DNA of 64,000 nt, from assembly GCA_003255025.1 (NCBI GenBank), contig QANY01006266.1:1247818-1311817 (forward strand), given 5' to 3'. This document shows positions 11,701 through 23,104 of the stretch, in pieces. Below the pieces are notes generated by a model, which was not told the origin of the DNA, made no database searches, and saw only the letters and a program-made list of their open reading frames with translations. The stretch is from Datisca glomerata. Its lineage: Eukaryota > Streptophyta > Magnoliopsida > Cucurbitales > Datiscaceae. A program made the translations under genes and the position numbers. How positions within the stretch are numbered: position 1 is the first letter of the stretch; each line of letters opens with the position of its first letter.

Positions 11701-12355
11701 TTTTCAATTGCATTTACAGAAGTGGTGGAATAACTAAATTAAAATATTATAATGTATATTTAAACTTTACAAAAAAAATAATACTTTACGTTTAAAAAAG
11801 TATATGGAAAATAAAATCCTTTATATACTATATTCTATGTAAGAAGTTTCATATAAAACGCTCATTTTTCGTCACGTATTAATATATAATTTGAATGTAA
11901 ATAAAAATATTATTTAATAAGAAACTCATATATCATAATAGTAGGGTTAAGAAAATTAGAGGCTTTTTAACTCTACGTGAAAAGAGACTAAAGATATTAA
12001 AGATGTTCATATCTAATTTTATATAAATTCTACAAAGAGAAAAACCTAGTACAACTAATAATTAATGATAATTAACATTTTTTGTATTCAATATACCAAC
12101 ATTCTCACTCATATTAAGTTATTGTAATTATTCAATGCATGACATGTGGCATAATGAGAAGAAATGAAAAGTAACATGTGGCTCAATATCTTAGAGGCTT
12201 CTTTGAAAATCAGCACCTATATTATTAACTCTCCCTACAAATGGCTAATCAATATTTCCAAGCTTATATTACTCTTTTACATTAAACTTTACTTAACAAT
12301 TCACTCAAAATTATTATTGTAATTTGAATTTTTTTAGGTAAAATCGTTTATTAAA
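8706..12355. other. AT-rich spacer, no gene recognised
   Basis: 8706-9110 is probably the right end of MULE-1. It includes a purine-rich stretch at 8800-8900. From 9110 to 12355 the sequence is AT-rich with short A/T runs and no open frame that looks coding. A word ACCCGTGTGATGCACGA near 10134 resembles motifs seen in old non-autonomous transposons, but no borders could be set. Confidence 0.6.
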
Positions 12356-12493
12356 GTTACACATTCGACAAGTTGAGTTGGCACAGTCGATTAAGCGCCC
12401 ACACTCATATTTCAAAGGTCGTGGGTTCAAATTATATTCCTCCATCCCTTATAAATTTGTAATGTAATTTTAACAAAAAAATGTTACACATTC
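12356..12493 (+). mobile_element. tRNA-derived SINE with 11-bp target-site duplication
   Basis: A 116-bp body (12367-12482) has an A-box-like TGGCACAGTCGATTA at about 12379 and a B-box-like GGGTTCAAATTA at about 12423, then a short A-rich tail. It is flanked by the exact direct repeat GTTACACATTC at 12356-12366 and 12483-12493. Internal pol III boxes plus the TSD mark a plant tRNA-type SINE. The B box is slightly diverged from GGTTCGANNCC. Confidence 0.85.
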
Positions 12494-12642
12494 AAATAAC
12501 CTTTCATTTTTTTTATAAAACTTAATCTTATTTATGCAATACAAGTATAATGAATATTAATAACTGATAAAATAATTATAGATATAGAATCATTAAAAAA
12601 TTAACCAACAAAAATAATGCACAATGCTCAATTTCTTTTGGG

Positions 12643-12871
12643 TGTTTTAGAATGCAGAAAGTAAATGCACAAAAATTTCCAAAATTGTATTTTCAAGTCT
12701 TATTCTTTATATTATTATTATAGATGAGAATAAATTAATATATTCAGCATATCAAAGTATGTACATTATATAGGCTTATAATAGCGTATAGTACAAGATA
12801 TAAAATGCAATACAATGTGAATATGGTCGAGCAGTTAGTTTAGATATACATGTACTGTATATATGCTAACA
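12643..12871 (-). repeat. 3' LTR of a Ty1-copia element (minus orientation)
   Basis: A 229-bp block with TG at 12643 and CA at 12870-12871. On the minus strand it begins TGTTAGCATATATACAG and ends CTAAAACA. It directly follows the polypurine tract of the copia element. No matching second LTR was found towards 18-19 kb. Confidence 0.75.
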
Positions 12872-12888
12872 CCCCCTCCCCCCTTCAA
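12872..12888 (-). other. Polypurine tract of the copia element
   Basis: On the minus strand a GAAGGGGGGAGGGGG run sits immediately before the LTR. This is the standard site for plus-strand DNA priming in LTR retrotransposons. Confidence 0.8.
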
Positions 12889-12889
12889 A

Positions 12890-15800
12890 CTTAAGCTGGT
12901 AAGACAAAAGTCAACTTGAGTTTTCATACTAAATCTTCAAAGTGTCCAGGATGATGAGTCTTGGTAAATATGTCTGCAGTCTGATAACTGGAGGTAACAT
13001 AATGAAGTTGAATGGTGCCTCAAGATACATGTTGACGGATGAAGTGACAATCAATCTCTATGTGTTTATTGAGTTCATGAAAGACATCGTTATGTGTAAT
13101 TTGAATCATGCTCTGATTATCACAACAAAAAATTATAGCAGTAGAGTGAACAACAATAATATCTTCAAATAACCGACGAATCCAGAGGAGTTCTTGAAAG
13201 GCATTTGTCATAGCTCGATATTCAGTCTCAGTGCTTGATCTATCCGTAACTAGCTTTTTACTTCACCGAGATATTAGAGAAACCCCTAAGAAGAAATAAA
13301 ATCTAATAGTAGACTTTCAATAAGTGAGATCACTTGCCCAATCGACGCCGACATATTCATGAAGTTCAAGAAAAATTTTAGTTGAGGAGTGTAGACCATG
13401 AAATAAGGTGCCTTTCACATAATGTAATATCTGAAGAACTGATGAATAATGTGGAGAGCGGGGAACATATAGAAATGGACTGACTATATAAACTACATGG
13501 GTAATATCAAGCTGGTAATAGTTAAATAGAAAAGACTTTGTTGGGGGTTATGCCATCAAAGCATGTGTATCGACATTTTGATATGAAATTCAAAGAAGAT
13601 TATATTTTACTTATAATTGTTCATTTAAATGATTTTTGAATAATTTATATAAATATCTAAAAATTTCATATTCATTAATGAGATTATGATCTTGTATTAG
13701 TACGTGAGGATTAAGATCATAGATAATGAATAAAATTGTCAGTAACATATTAAAGTATGACATCTTTAATGAATGGTTGCTAGTACGGTTATTCAACATT
13801 ATGAATGCGTGTGATTTAGATCCGGATCATTGATGTAGATAGATATCTTAGTGAATGTACTCTATATAATAAGATTATATATGACAAGACCGATGTGAAT
13901 TAATATCTTTATTAACGTGCATCAATTTGATGATCATATGTAGATCAATCTGAATCCTGAGTACTCATGAACTCCTATGCATGTCTACTGGATCTTTTGA
14001 TTCACTCGTTAAGGTCTATTTGTTAATTAGGCTACAGACTTTTGTTTTAGAGATTCAGTGATGTGGATGGCTGGAGAAATGATCTTACAAGATTTGAGTT
14101 CTAAGCGTAGCTAACAGATTGAATATTGATTCCGTTAAGTGTTAATTCTAGAACTGAATGGTTATTGAGCTCAAATTTATAATAAGATTATCAATTAGTC
14201 ATTCACTAGTGAATTAATGGTACTTAAGGATCAATATGTAATTAGAAGGGTAAAACGGTAATTTAACCAGTTCTAATTTACGAACCAATAATTGGATGAC
14301 AGAGCTACATGAAATGATTATGTCAGTGGACTATATGAGAATACTTTGTAAATATATTATATAATCTCTAAGAGTGCAATTCCATATTTATAGTTGAGTA
14401 ATAATGGAATTAATAAATAAAATTATTTAATTAAAGAGTTTAATTAATAATTTAGTTTATTGGAGCTTAGGATTATTGGTCCATGGTCCCCAAGTCACCT
14501 CTATACTACGCTATCTAGAGTGTGAATATTTGAGGACATGAGAAAAGGACTGACTTGCAAAAGAAATTGTTGTTCTGTGGCAATTACATAATTATGAGAT
14601 AATTATATGTGATTAATTAATTAAATTATTTATATATTTAAATATAATTTTCAGAAATTATATATATATATATATTAATTATCGATAAGTGAGACAGAAT
14701 ATCTAATTTGTGAAATTAGATAATTAAATTATTATTAGATAATAATTTAAATCTACTAAATATGTTATTTAAAAAATAACAGATAAATTAGTTTATATGG
14801 ATAATAAGATATGTTAATTTTGAATTAACTGATATCTAGAAAATTATCTGATTAAAATAAATATTTAATTCGTAGTAATTGCCACGTGTCAATCGCAGAT
14901 AGGGTATCAAAAATTGACATGGACTATTGTGGTGCCACGTGATACTGCAGTTTCGCACAACTACAGTGGGTCCCAATGTAATTAATAATTTTATAATTAA
15001 ATATTATTTTAGTTTATCCGTAAAAATCAGAAACGTCATTATCTAGAATATATACATATATTATTCTAATAGCCTAAGAAGTTGAAAGAAGAGGAGAGAA
15101 TCAGTTGATCAGATCATCAGTTCATCAATCAAGAGTTGAATTGAGAACACGATTGGTTTCAGCGAGATTTTCTTCTGTGATTAAACGTTAATCAAATTTT
15201 TAAAAGAATAATCATCATGTTCTTTTAGAAAATCGTCTCACTAAAGTCATTCTCAGTAAATCTCTAGATCTCATGTGTTGATGATATCTAGAGACAGAAA
15301 AAGTGTTTTGTAATATTCTATGTTCCCACAAATGTCCTAATGCGTTGAGAATTGACTTGAAATATCTTGGTATGGATCTCAGAATCTACTGATTGTTAGA
15401 CCGATTTCGTGGGAATGGATGATCTAACAGTTTTTGCAAGGACACTTGATATAGACTATAAGATGTATATGAATCCTAACCTTGTATGTTCTAGATTTAA
15501 CTTGTAAATATATAATGGATCCTAACTGATTGATAAAGAGTTTTCCATAAAAGTTTTATTTGGTTGCCGTGGTGTTGCACAAGTTTTATTTTATTAAAAG
15601 TTTATTTTTTAAATGGTCATGCACCTCCACGCTTCCGCCGCGTCGACTAGCAGATTTCTTACCAATTGTCGATAGAGCGTTGCATCATGGAGTGGTGATC
15701 CATCAAGAGGATTGAGCTTAATGTTTTGTTCCAGATGAGTGGGAGCAGTTTGGCTATCAGTTATTCCAGCACAAATGAGAAGGTTAGAAGCATATTTAGC

Positions 15801-18350
15801 CTGAGAGAGATGATATCCATCAGAATCAGATGAGCTCTCAAGTCCAAGAAAGTAATTGAGAAGGCCCAAATCTTTTATCTCAAAGTGACGACTGAGAAAA
15901 GACTAAATATCAGAAATGCAAGACACATCATCTACAGTAATTATCATATCATCAAGATCAACATAAAGCAACTGAAGAATAATGCCGTTACCAGCTTTTC
16001 AAACAAATTGTGCTGAGTCGTGAGGATTGGGTGTGAATTTGGTAAAGCAGGCTCGAGAAGCTTATTTAAGACCATACAAAGCTCGATGAAGTTTACAAAC
16101 TTTCTTTGGTGAATGATGATAACCCGGAGGGGGCTTCATCTATACTTATTTTGCTAGTTCACCATTGAGAAATGCATTCTTGACGTCTATATGATATAAT
16201 TTCCATTTACAAACAGCAGCAACAACAAGTAAAGTTCGTATTGATGTAAGACGAGCAACATGAGCAAATGTTTCTTCATAATCAATGTCATACTCTTGTG
16301 TATACCCTTTTGCTACTAATCGAGCTCTATATCTATCAACTGAACTATCATAACGAGATTTGATCTTGTAAACCCATTTACAGTCCACAATTAAATTCTC
16401 AGGATGTAGATCTACCAAGTCCTAAGTGTTAGTGTTTTAAAGAGCCTATAATTCTTCTTCCATTGCTTGATGCCAAGTAGGGTTAGAACTGGCCTCCCGA
16501 TATGATTGAGGCTCATAGAGAGATAGAACATTAGAAAAGGAATGAAAATCATGAAGACGAGTAGATTGTTCTCTAACCCGAGTTGAATGACGTAGAGGTG
16601 GAATGGAAGAGAGTGACTCGGAAGGACACACAGAAGGATCCTCAGATGGCGTAGAGACTTGAGATAAGCCTGAATATGATGTATGATTGTCTGTAGAGAG
16701 GTTAGAAGGTACATGAATGACTGTAGAGAGATCAGAAGGTGGTGGGACATGGTCTTCCTCAGAAAATAATTTTACAAAAGAGTTGGTAAAGTACGGGGTC
16801 ACAGATGTAGATGAGAATTTAAACTTTGAGATTGAAGAAAACATCTTATATTCCCAAAAGATGACATGATGAGATACACGAAGACGATTGGAAATGGGAT
16901 CGTAACACCTATATCCTTTATGTTCAATTCCATATCTTAGAAAACAACATAGGCGAGCTCGCGGTTCAAGTTTCATGCATTTTTGTCGTTAAAGGAGAAA
17001 AAATGCACTACAAAAAACTTTTAAATAGCTATAGTCAGAGGGAGTGCCATAAAGACATTCAAAAGGAGTCTGATTTGAAATTATTTTGGAAGGAACATGA
17101 TTTATAGTATGGTAGCTGTTAAAGCAGCTTCCCCCCAAAATTTCTCAGGACAAGGGGCAAAGATGAGTAAGGCCCAAGTAGTTTCTAGAGTATGCCTATG
17201 TTTTCGTTCAACTCTTCCATTTTGTTGAAATGTGCCTGGACAAGTGCGCTGAACGGCAGTACCATGAGAGCGAAGAAAAATAAAAACTCAATATCCCTAT
17301 ATTCCATAACATTGTCAGCACGTTTTTTTATGAAACTAGAGAATTGAGTTCTTACCATGTTAGCGAATACCAAGTAAATTTTGCATAACTCAGATCTACT
17401 ATGTATAAGATATAACCATGTGAATCTAGAATATTCATCTACAAAAATGAAAAAGTACTTGGATCCCTTTATAGTATTAGTAGGAGCATGTCCCCAAATA
17501 TCTAAGTAAATTACATTAAAAAAAGGTGCATAGGAAGTCAGTCACTACTATGAAAAAGGGCAGCACATTGTTTTGCAAGCTGACAAGATATGCAATCAAA
17601 GTTCTCATCAGTTACAAGATCTAATTGACCATTAGAAGCTAAAGAACGTAAATGACTAAATGAAGCATGACCTAAGTGAGAATGCCAAAGATTCAAAGTA
17701 GGAGTGAAAGTGGTAGAACCAGTTATATGAGGATGGGAGGAAGGTTGGTGAGGTAGGTGAAGGTTCACGAGTTCAAACAGACGTCAATCTTCCAGCCTAC
17801 CCTAAGTATATTCCCAGTCTGTGGATCCTGCACACAACAACCATAATTAGTAAAGATAACATCAACTTCTAGTTCGGCTAATTGACCTATAGACATTAGA
17901 TTTAACTTGAGTTTATGAATAAAATAAGTGTTAGAGAGAGACAGATTGGATGAAGATATCTGATCAACATGGCTGAAAGACATTAGTGAGCCATCAACTA
18001 CAGAGATGAGAGGTAAATATGAACCTAATTCTTTTGCCATAAATAAACTAGAGTCAGAAGTCATGTGATTACAACATGCGGAATCAAGACATCAAGAGAA
18101 AGTACCTGATGTAGCAGACAAACCACTAATAGACTGATTACAAGGTTAGAAAGAATTTATTTGATGATAAATTCAAGATCTCTCATAGCAATAGAAACAT
18201 TAAGATAGCTAGAAATATCACTGGTGGCAACAATAGGAAGATTACTGATCACAGGCTTGAACTGACACTATAGACATGATATGTTTATACTGGATCGATT
18301 ATGCAATGGTTTGTTGAAGTTTACATGATAATTCCCCAAAAAATGATCCA
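12890..18350 (-). pseudogene. Ty1-copia gag-pol remnant, split and 5'-truncated
   Basis: Read on the minus strand. A weak gag/protease junction lies at 18350-18100 (the DSG-type site reads DSA just before CCNHMTSDSSLF, with a stop ahead of it). A GAG-pre-integrase HHCC region follows at 17768-17538 (LWHSHLGH, CISCQLAK). Integrase fragments lie at about 17400-16600 and the reverse transcriptase starts at about 16440 (LVAKGYTQEYDIDYEETF). RT continues to 15653, and RNase H lies at 13530-13020 (CCDNQSMIQITHN, KHIEIDCHFIRQHV). Stops and frameshifts occur throughout. The YVDD box near 15948-15965 carries two extra codons. A 2.1-kb insertion separates LYRQLVR from the next RT residues. The element lacks a 5' LTR and most of gag and is not functional. 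Confidence 0.85.
13534..15657. mobile_element. Solo-LTR-like insertion (2114 bp) inside the copia RT, with near-perfect TSD
   Basis: The inserted block is 13539-15652. It begins TGTTGGGGGTTATGCC and ends GTCGACTAGCA, so it has TG..CA ends. The flanks are GACTT (13534-13538) and GATTT (15653-15657), a 5-bp TSD with one mismatch. Deleting the block plus one TSD rejoins the copia reading frame at the conserved RQLV..SLFYLT region. No coding domain and no second LTR copy is visible inside, which fits a long solo LTR. A non-coding element with very diverged LTRs is the alternative. Confidence 0.75.
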
Positions 18351-19646
18351 TAATGGCAGACGATAAATGGAAAAAATATATATTTTTTTGAAAAATGAAG
18401 CGGATGGGTTAAGAAAATAGAAATACTAGCAAATATGCCACTTACATATTGATAAGTTAGTAACTGGCCAAAAAAAAATTACAAGTAGGTGAATAACCCT
18501 TTTTATATTTGGTGTGATTTAAAAAAATTGCTATTTTATAAATTGCCCTTTTATTAATACAAAACATTTTCTCTTATAATGGGTAAAAAATTAGAAAAAA
18601 ATAAAAGAAAAATCATGAAAGTTCAAATGATCATTAAAAATGGAGTTATGGATATTTCTGTGATAATTTTAATTTTAAATATGTATTGTATTGAAATTGT
18701 CAAGAAAAAACTTCTTTCCCATCTTCCCTCCTTTCAATTTTTCTTTTACTCTTCAAAATTCAAGCTTTCTTCAAACTCCATTATTTTTTATGCATCATGC
18801 GTTTAAAAAAAAGTATTTTATCAGTTCATAAAATTTTTAATCATGATTGTTGTTAATTATTTATAAAATATCAATTTGAACACATATATTTGGATAACTC
18901 TCTTTTCTCCTTCTTATATATAAAATTTTTTTGAAATAAAAATATAATAAAATGAGAAAAATGCTAACTACTCTTTTATGGGGTGCTCACGTGTATGTTA
19001 CATAAAAAATGTATTGATTAGTCATAAAAAATGGGCAAAAAATGTAGTTGATTTATGAAGGGTAATTTTAGGATAAAAAATTACCAAAAATCTAAAGGGG
19101 CCATTAATTTACTCTTATGATTATTAATTTGATAGTAGGAAAATGGACTATTTGTGTTGTTTTTCCTTAAAAAATGATTAAACCAGTATAATGGGCTGAA
19201 GGAAGCTGATGGGCTGGACGACAAGTGGGCTGACTGAGCGCGGGTCGGAAAAGAGGCGCGTGTCAGCGGGTCGGAGCAGGCTGAAAAAGGCTGGTGAAGA
19301 GACGCGCGGGTCGGAATTTATGATCGCGGTAAATCATAAATTCAAATCGTAGTATCTGTGATATTCGACAAAAAAAGAAGAAGCATTTTACTCCTTCAAT
19401 GGTGTCCTTACAAACTACAAAGATGATAAACCTCTCAAATCCCCATTTTCTTTTCATTTCTTTCTTTATCTTATGGGTAAATTACATCCAAGTCCAAAAA
19501 TGCAAATTTCTTTCTGCAGGTGAATAAATTTCTGGAAATTAAAAGTTGCAAAGAAATTTGTATATTCTAATTTATCTCGTGACAAAAAGAATAGAAAATT
19601 ATAGTTCAAGAAAAGAATAGAAAATTATGGGCAAAATTTATAAAGA
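18351..19646. other. Intergenic region downstream of the laccase; no gene recognised
   Basis: AT-rich, with short open frames that show no recognisable motif. A notably GC-richer patch of about 140 bases at 19195-19335 (GCGCGGGTCGGA words, repeated three times) stands out from its surroundings. The possible ends of an old non-autonomous element near 18420 and 19150 were too weak to call. Confidence 0.5.
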
Positions 19647-22216
19647 CTAGCATTTAGGAAGATCGGCCGGTGGAGGTGGCAGCTTCTGGTGGGGACGTTT
19701 TCCATCCAAGACAACCCACGCCATCTTCAAGCCCCAACTCGTATGAACTTCAAGGTGACAATGCATGAACCAAACCCCTGTTTACACCATAATTGAAGTT
19801 CATCATTATGGGTTTTAATTTGTAATGATAGATCAAAATTCAGTGACTCTCAAGATAAATTATTTACCAGGATTGTCTGCGAGGAATCGAATGGCGACCC
19901 ACCCACCTGACGGCACACCAACGGTGTTCCTCTCTGCAGGATCGACAAGATTGAATTTCGAAGGGTCTTTCTTGGGATCAAAATTGCCAAAACCTTGACC
20001 CACCACGAAGAAATTGAAACCATGGAGGTGAAGCGGATGGCTCTCCGCCGAAATAATACCCGTGTCCTGCATTACCAACTCGACCCTCGTGTTAAACGGC
20101 AGCGCCACCACTTTCGTCCCCCGGCTCACCACGATATTCCTGGGCGGATTCCCCGTGTAGTTGAATTTGAACGGCGGGTTGGTCGGAAAATCGGTGGTGT
20201 AGACGCCCTTAGATCGGTTAAAGAAGTGGGCTTGAAGCAACGCAGTGTTGGGCTGAACAAAGCTGACGTTGTTAATGGAAGCTGATAATCTGGAATTATT
20301 CGGCCCTTGGCAGGACTGGCTCTTCAAGCAAGGGATTAAGCCCAGTCCAACAGTAAAAAAGAAGCGCCGGTCGACCTTTTTTGGCACGTTTGCTGGGAAT
20401 TTCAAGCTCGCCAAGCTGCGGATTCTGTTATTGAATTTCATGGAGAAATTCGTGTCATTGAATTGAGGGAGAACTGGTTTAAGAAGAGAAGGTAGGTTGT
20501 TTTGATTGGTTGAGATTGATTTGCGGTCGTATTCGAGCAATCCGGTGGTGGTGGTGTTGTCAAAGGCGGCGGGGCCTGTGGCGTAAGGTCTGGCGGCTAT
20601 GACAAAGGTTGTGTTGGGGGATTTGGGTTTGGTATGGAGCAAAACGTTGAGGGTTTGGCCTGGAGTGATGAGGACGATCTGGGTTTTGAATGGTTTGACG
20701 TAGACGGCATCGGCTTCAACAACGGTTAGGATGTGATTGGCTATGCTGAAGAAGAGCTCGTCATTGAGTGCTGCGTTTATTAGACGGAGGAGATAAGTTT
20801 TTCCTGGCTTTACCTTCAGCTTGAATGTATCTGCGTAAATTTGCCAAAAAATAGATGATAAATGAAAGTGTGTACAAGTTGAGCCATTATCAAGATATAC
20901 CTGAAATTATCTCATAGTTGTTCTAATTGAATGTCACAAATTTGTTTTTTTTTGTCAAATGTATAAAATATAAGAGAAATTAGATATAGTATAAATAAAA
21001 TACGAAAATATGAGATGTGAAATTTAACTTATAAGCACACCAATTTTAAAGGGAACAATTTTGCGGCTATTGTATTTTTATGTAATTTTAAAAGACATGC
21101 TTACATTTAGATCGTCTGATTTGATGTAAATTGATGTGAGTTCATGTATTTTTTTCTCTTTTACATTTGAGCCGTTTAAATTAGATCATATAATCTAGAT
21201 GATGAACTACCTAAATCTTCTATTCATATACTAGTTTCCGTTTGGTGAAGTTTATCTCACCTTTAGCTGAGCAGCTATATGTGGGGCCTGGAAGACCATT
21301 GATGGTGTAAGCATCAGAAATATTTGGCGCTCCTCCTGTTTTCATTGCTTGATTTATGATAATTTCTGTATCTACTTTCCACCATTCTCCTACAGTTAAT
21401 TAAAAATTTACAGTTAAAACTAACAGCTCAATCTATCACTCTTTAGAAAAAAAACAGATTCCAACAATTTCACAAGTACATATGATCTTTAAATTACCAA
21501 AAATGATGGGAACTTCTTTAAATGGTTGGAGAAATGGGTAGGTGACATGTCGTTTTGGGAGAATAACAATAGGTCCATATAGAGTTGCTCTAAGCCATGA
21601 AATATGGGCATGCCAGAACAATGTCCCTCTCTGGCCAGTAACAGTGAAGTTGTACACATAGGTCTGTCCTGTCTGAATTGGGCACTGTGTCACATAGGAA
21701 GGCCCATCGGCCCATCCACTCCTTAGCTGCCTGATTCCATGCCTATTCTCCAAATTCAAACCAACATCCATAATAAGTTAATCTGACAGTGGATACACTT
21801 TCGATTGTTGTATTCTAAAAAAATTACGTACCAGTGGAGGGTGATATTATTTTGAACGTGGTTAACCACCTTTATTAAGAGACGGTCTCCTTCTCGAGCG
21901 ATAATCTGAGGTCCTGGGAACTTTCCGTTGACAGTCACAATGCTCTTTGTTTGACAAAGTCTTGTCACATTTTGTAATCTAATCTGTAAAATAATTGTAT
22001 TTAACCATAAAAAGGGAAGGGTGATCATTATTTTAATGATTAAAATGCTGTATGTTGTGAAGACAATGCAAATGAAGCACATACGTCAAACTTGTAGTGC
22101 CTGGTTATGCTTGCATGCTTTGTAATAGTGGCTTCTGGTTGGGGCAATAAAAGAGCAGAAACCGCAAAGAAGATGGCCCTCCAAAGAGTTGAAGAAAGAA
22201 CAAGGCTTGAACCCAT
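19647..22216 (-). CDS. LAC17-like: Laccase, LAC17-like multicopper oxidase
   Basis: Secreted p-diphenol:O2 oxidoreductase that oxidises monolignols in the cell wall. Six exons on the minus strand: 22085-22216, 21832-21983, 21498-21742, 21261-21389, 19868-20830 and 19647-19777. All borders are GT-AG, and the 152, 245 and 129-bp exons match the usual plant laccase pattern. Together they give 1752 bp, or 583 residues, close to the family norm. A hydrophobic signal peptide covers about residues 1-30, followed by TRHYKFD. Copper ligands are all present: HWH (94-96), HAH (139-141), HPLHLH (484-489) and HCHLEVH (546-552). The T1 axial position, ten residues after Cys547, is Leu557. The C-terminus is DLPKC. 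The nearest family member by eye is LAC17, the lignin-linked group. No stop or frameshift was seen. The ATG at 22216 opens the signal peptide and is the only sensible start. Confidence 0.96.
20761..20781 (-). promoter_or_regulatory. miR397 target-like site in the laccase coding sequence
   Basis: The complement of the mRNA here reads TCATTGAGTGC then TGCGTTTATT. Against the miR397a sequence known from plants it is identical over miRNA positions 1-11 and differs only at 12, 18 and 21. It sits in the codons for LINAALNDE in exon 5, the same place as in known miR397-regulated laccases. This predicts post-transcriptional control linked to copper status and lignification. Confidence 0.85.
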
Positions 22217-22339
22217 TTCACTGTTATTTGTTTTGACTTTTTCAAGATAGTGAAAAAAAGGGGAGAATTTGATTGGTGAATTGATGATGTTTTGTGACTA
22301 GAAGTTGTTTGGATGCAGAGAAAGTGATGAGAAAGGCAA

Positions 22340-22348
22340 TTTATATAA
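22340..22348 (-). promoter_or_regulatory. Probable TATA box of the laccase gene
   Basis: On the minus strand the word TATATAAAT lies about 125 bp before the start codon, a normal distance for a plant TATA box plus 5' leader. Confidence 0.6.
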
Positions 22349-22376
22349 GCAGAGAAAAGAATGGTGTTTTTGGTGG

Positions 22377-22383
22377 GGTTGGT
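22377..22383 (-). promoter_or_regulatory. AC element (ACCAACC) in the laccase promoter
   Basis: ACCAACC on the minus strand lies about 30 bp upstream of the TATA-like box. This is the AC-II / SMRE-type site bound by MYB regulators of secondary wall and lignin genes. Confidence 0.55.
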
Positions 22384-23104
22384 TAATTAGGTGATTGAGA
22401 GTGAGATTACATCTCTTTGTCACGTTTTACTTCAGAGTGATGTTGAAGCCACATTTGCTTATCTTATTCTAAATTGTCATTTAGGCTTAGGTAAGTATTC
22501 ATAAATGAAGAGGAAATTAGTGTTTAATTAGTCATAATTACTGAGAAAGGGTACGTTGCCTGGTACTTTTCAACCTCCTACCTTTAGTAATTTGTTAATC
22601 AAAGGCAGGCAGATGTGGAATAAAATGTTTCACCATCTAATTTTAGCTGTCAGTTTGTTACTTAACAAACTCCTGCAACAGCTCTTGATGTTAACTCTCC
22701 TTTTCTTCCAAATTCACTCTTCTTACAGTCTTCCAACTATAGCGTTTTCAACTCATTCCATAAATACCCGATCGTCCATCGCTAATTAATCTTTTTTTAA
22801 ATCGGGCGTACGTATTATACTACTATACATATGTATTTTAAAGTTTTACTAAAAGAATTTATCAATATTATAGTCTAAAAATTAACATTTGGTATTCAGT
22901 AGAACATGAGTGGATCGAAATTCTGTGATAATTTGTAATTGACAAAACTATATATAATAGTTACTGCAAACTTCATCTCTTTTTCTTAGAGAGTTTCAGT
23001 GAATTTGTAGTGTCATTTGCTGCGGTTGGACATATGCTGATGCCTTCACATATAAAATGATGGCATATGTAGCCCACACAGGGTATCTTCTTGTCTTCAA
23101 ATTT
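22384..23104. other. Spacer between laccase promoter and AVT1-like 3' end
   Basis: The laccase upstream region occupies the left part. No gene, RNA gene or repeat was recognised. Confidence 0.5.

Noticed and set aside
19995..20466. Two plus-strand frames of 96 and 65 codons
   Set aside because: They lie antisense inside exon 5 of the laccase and have no coding features.
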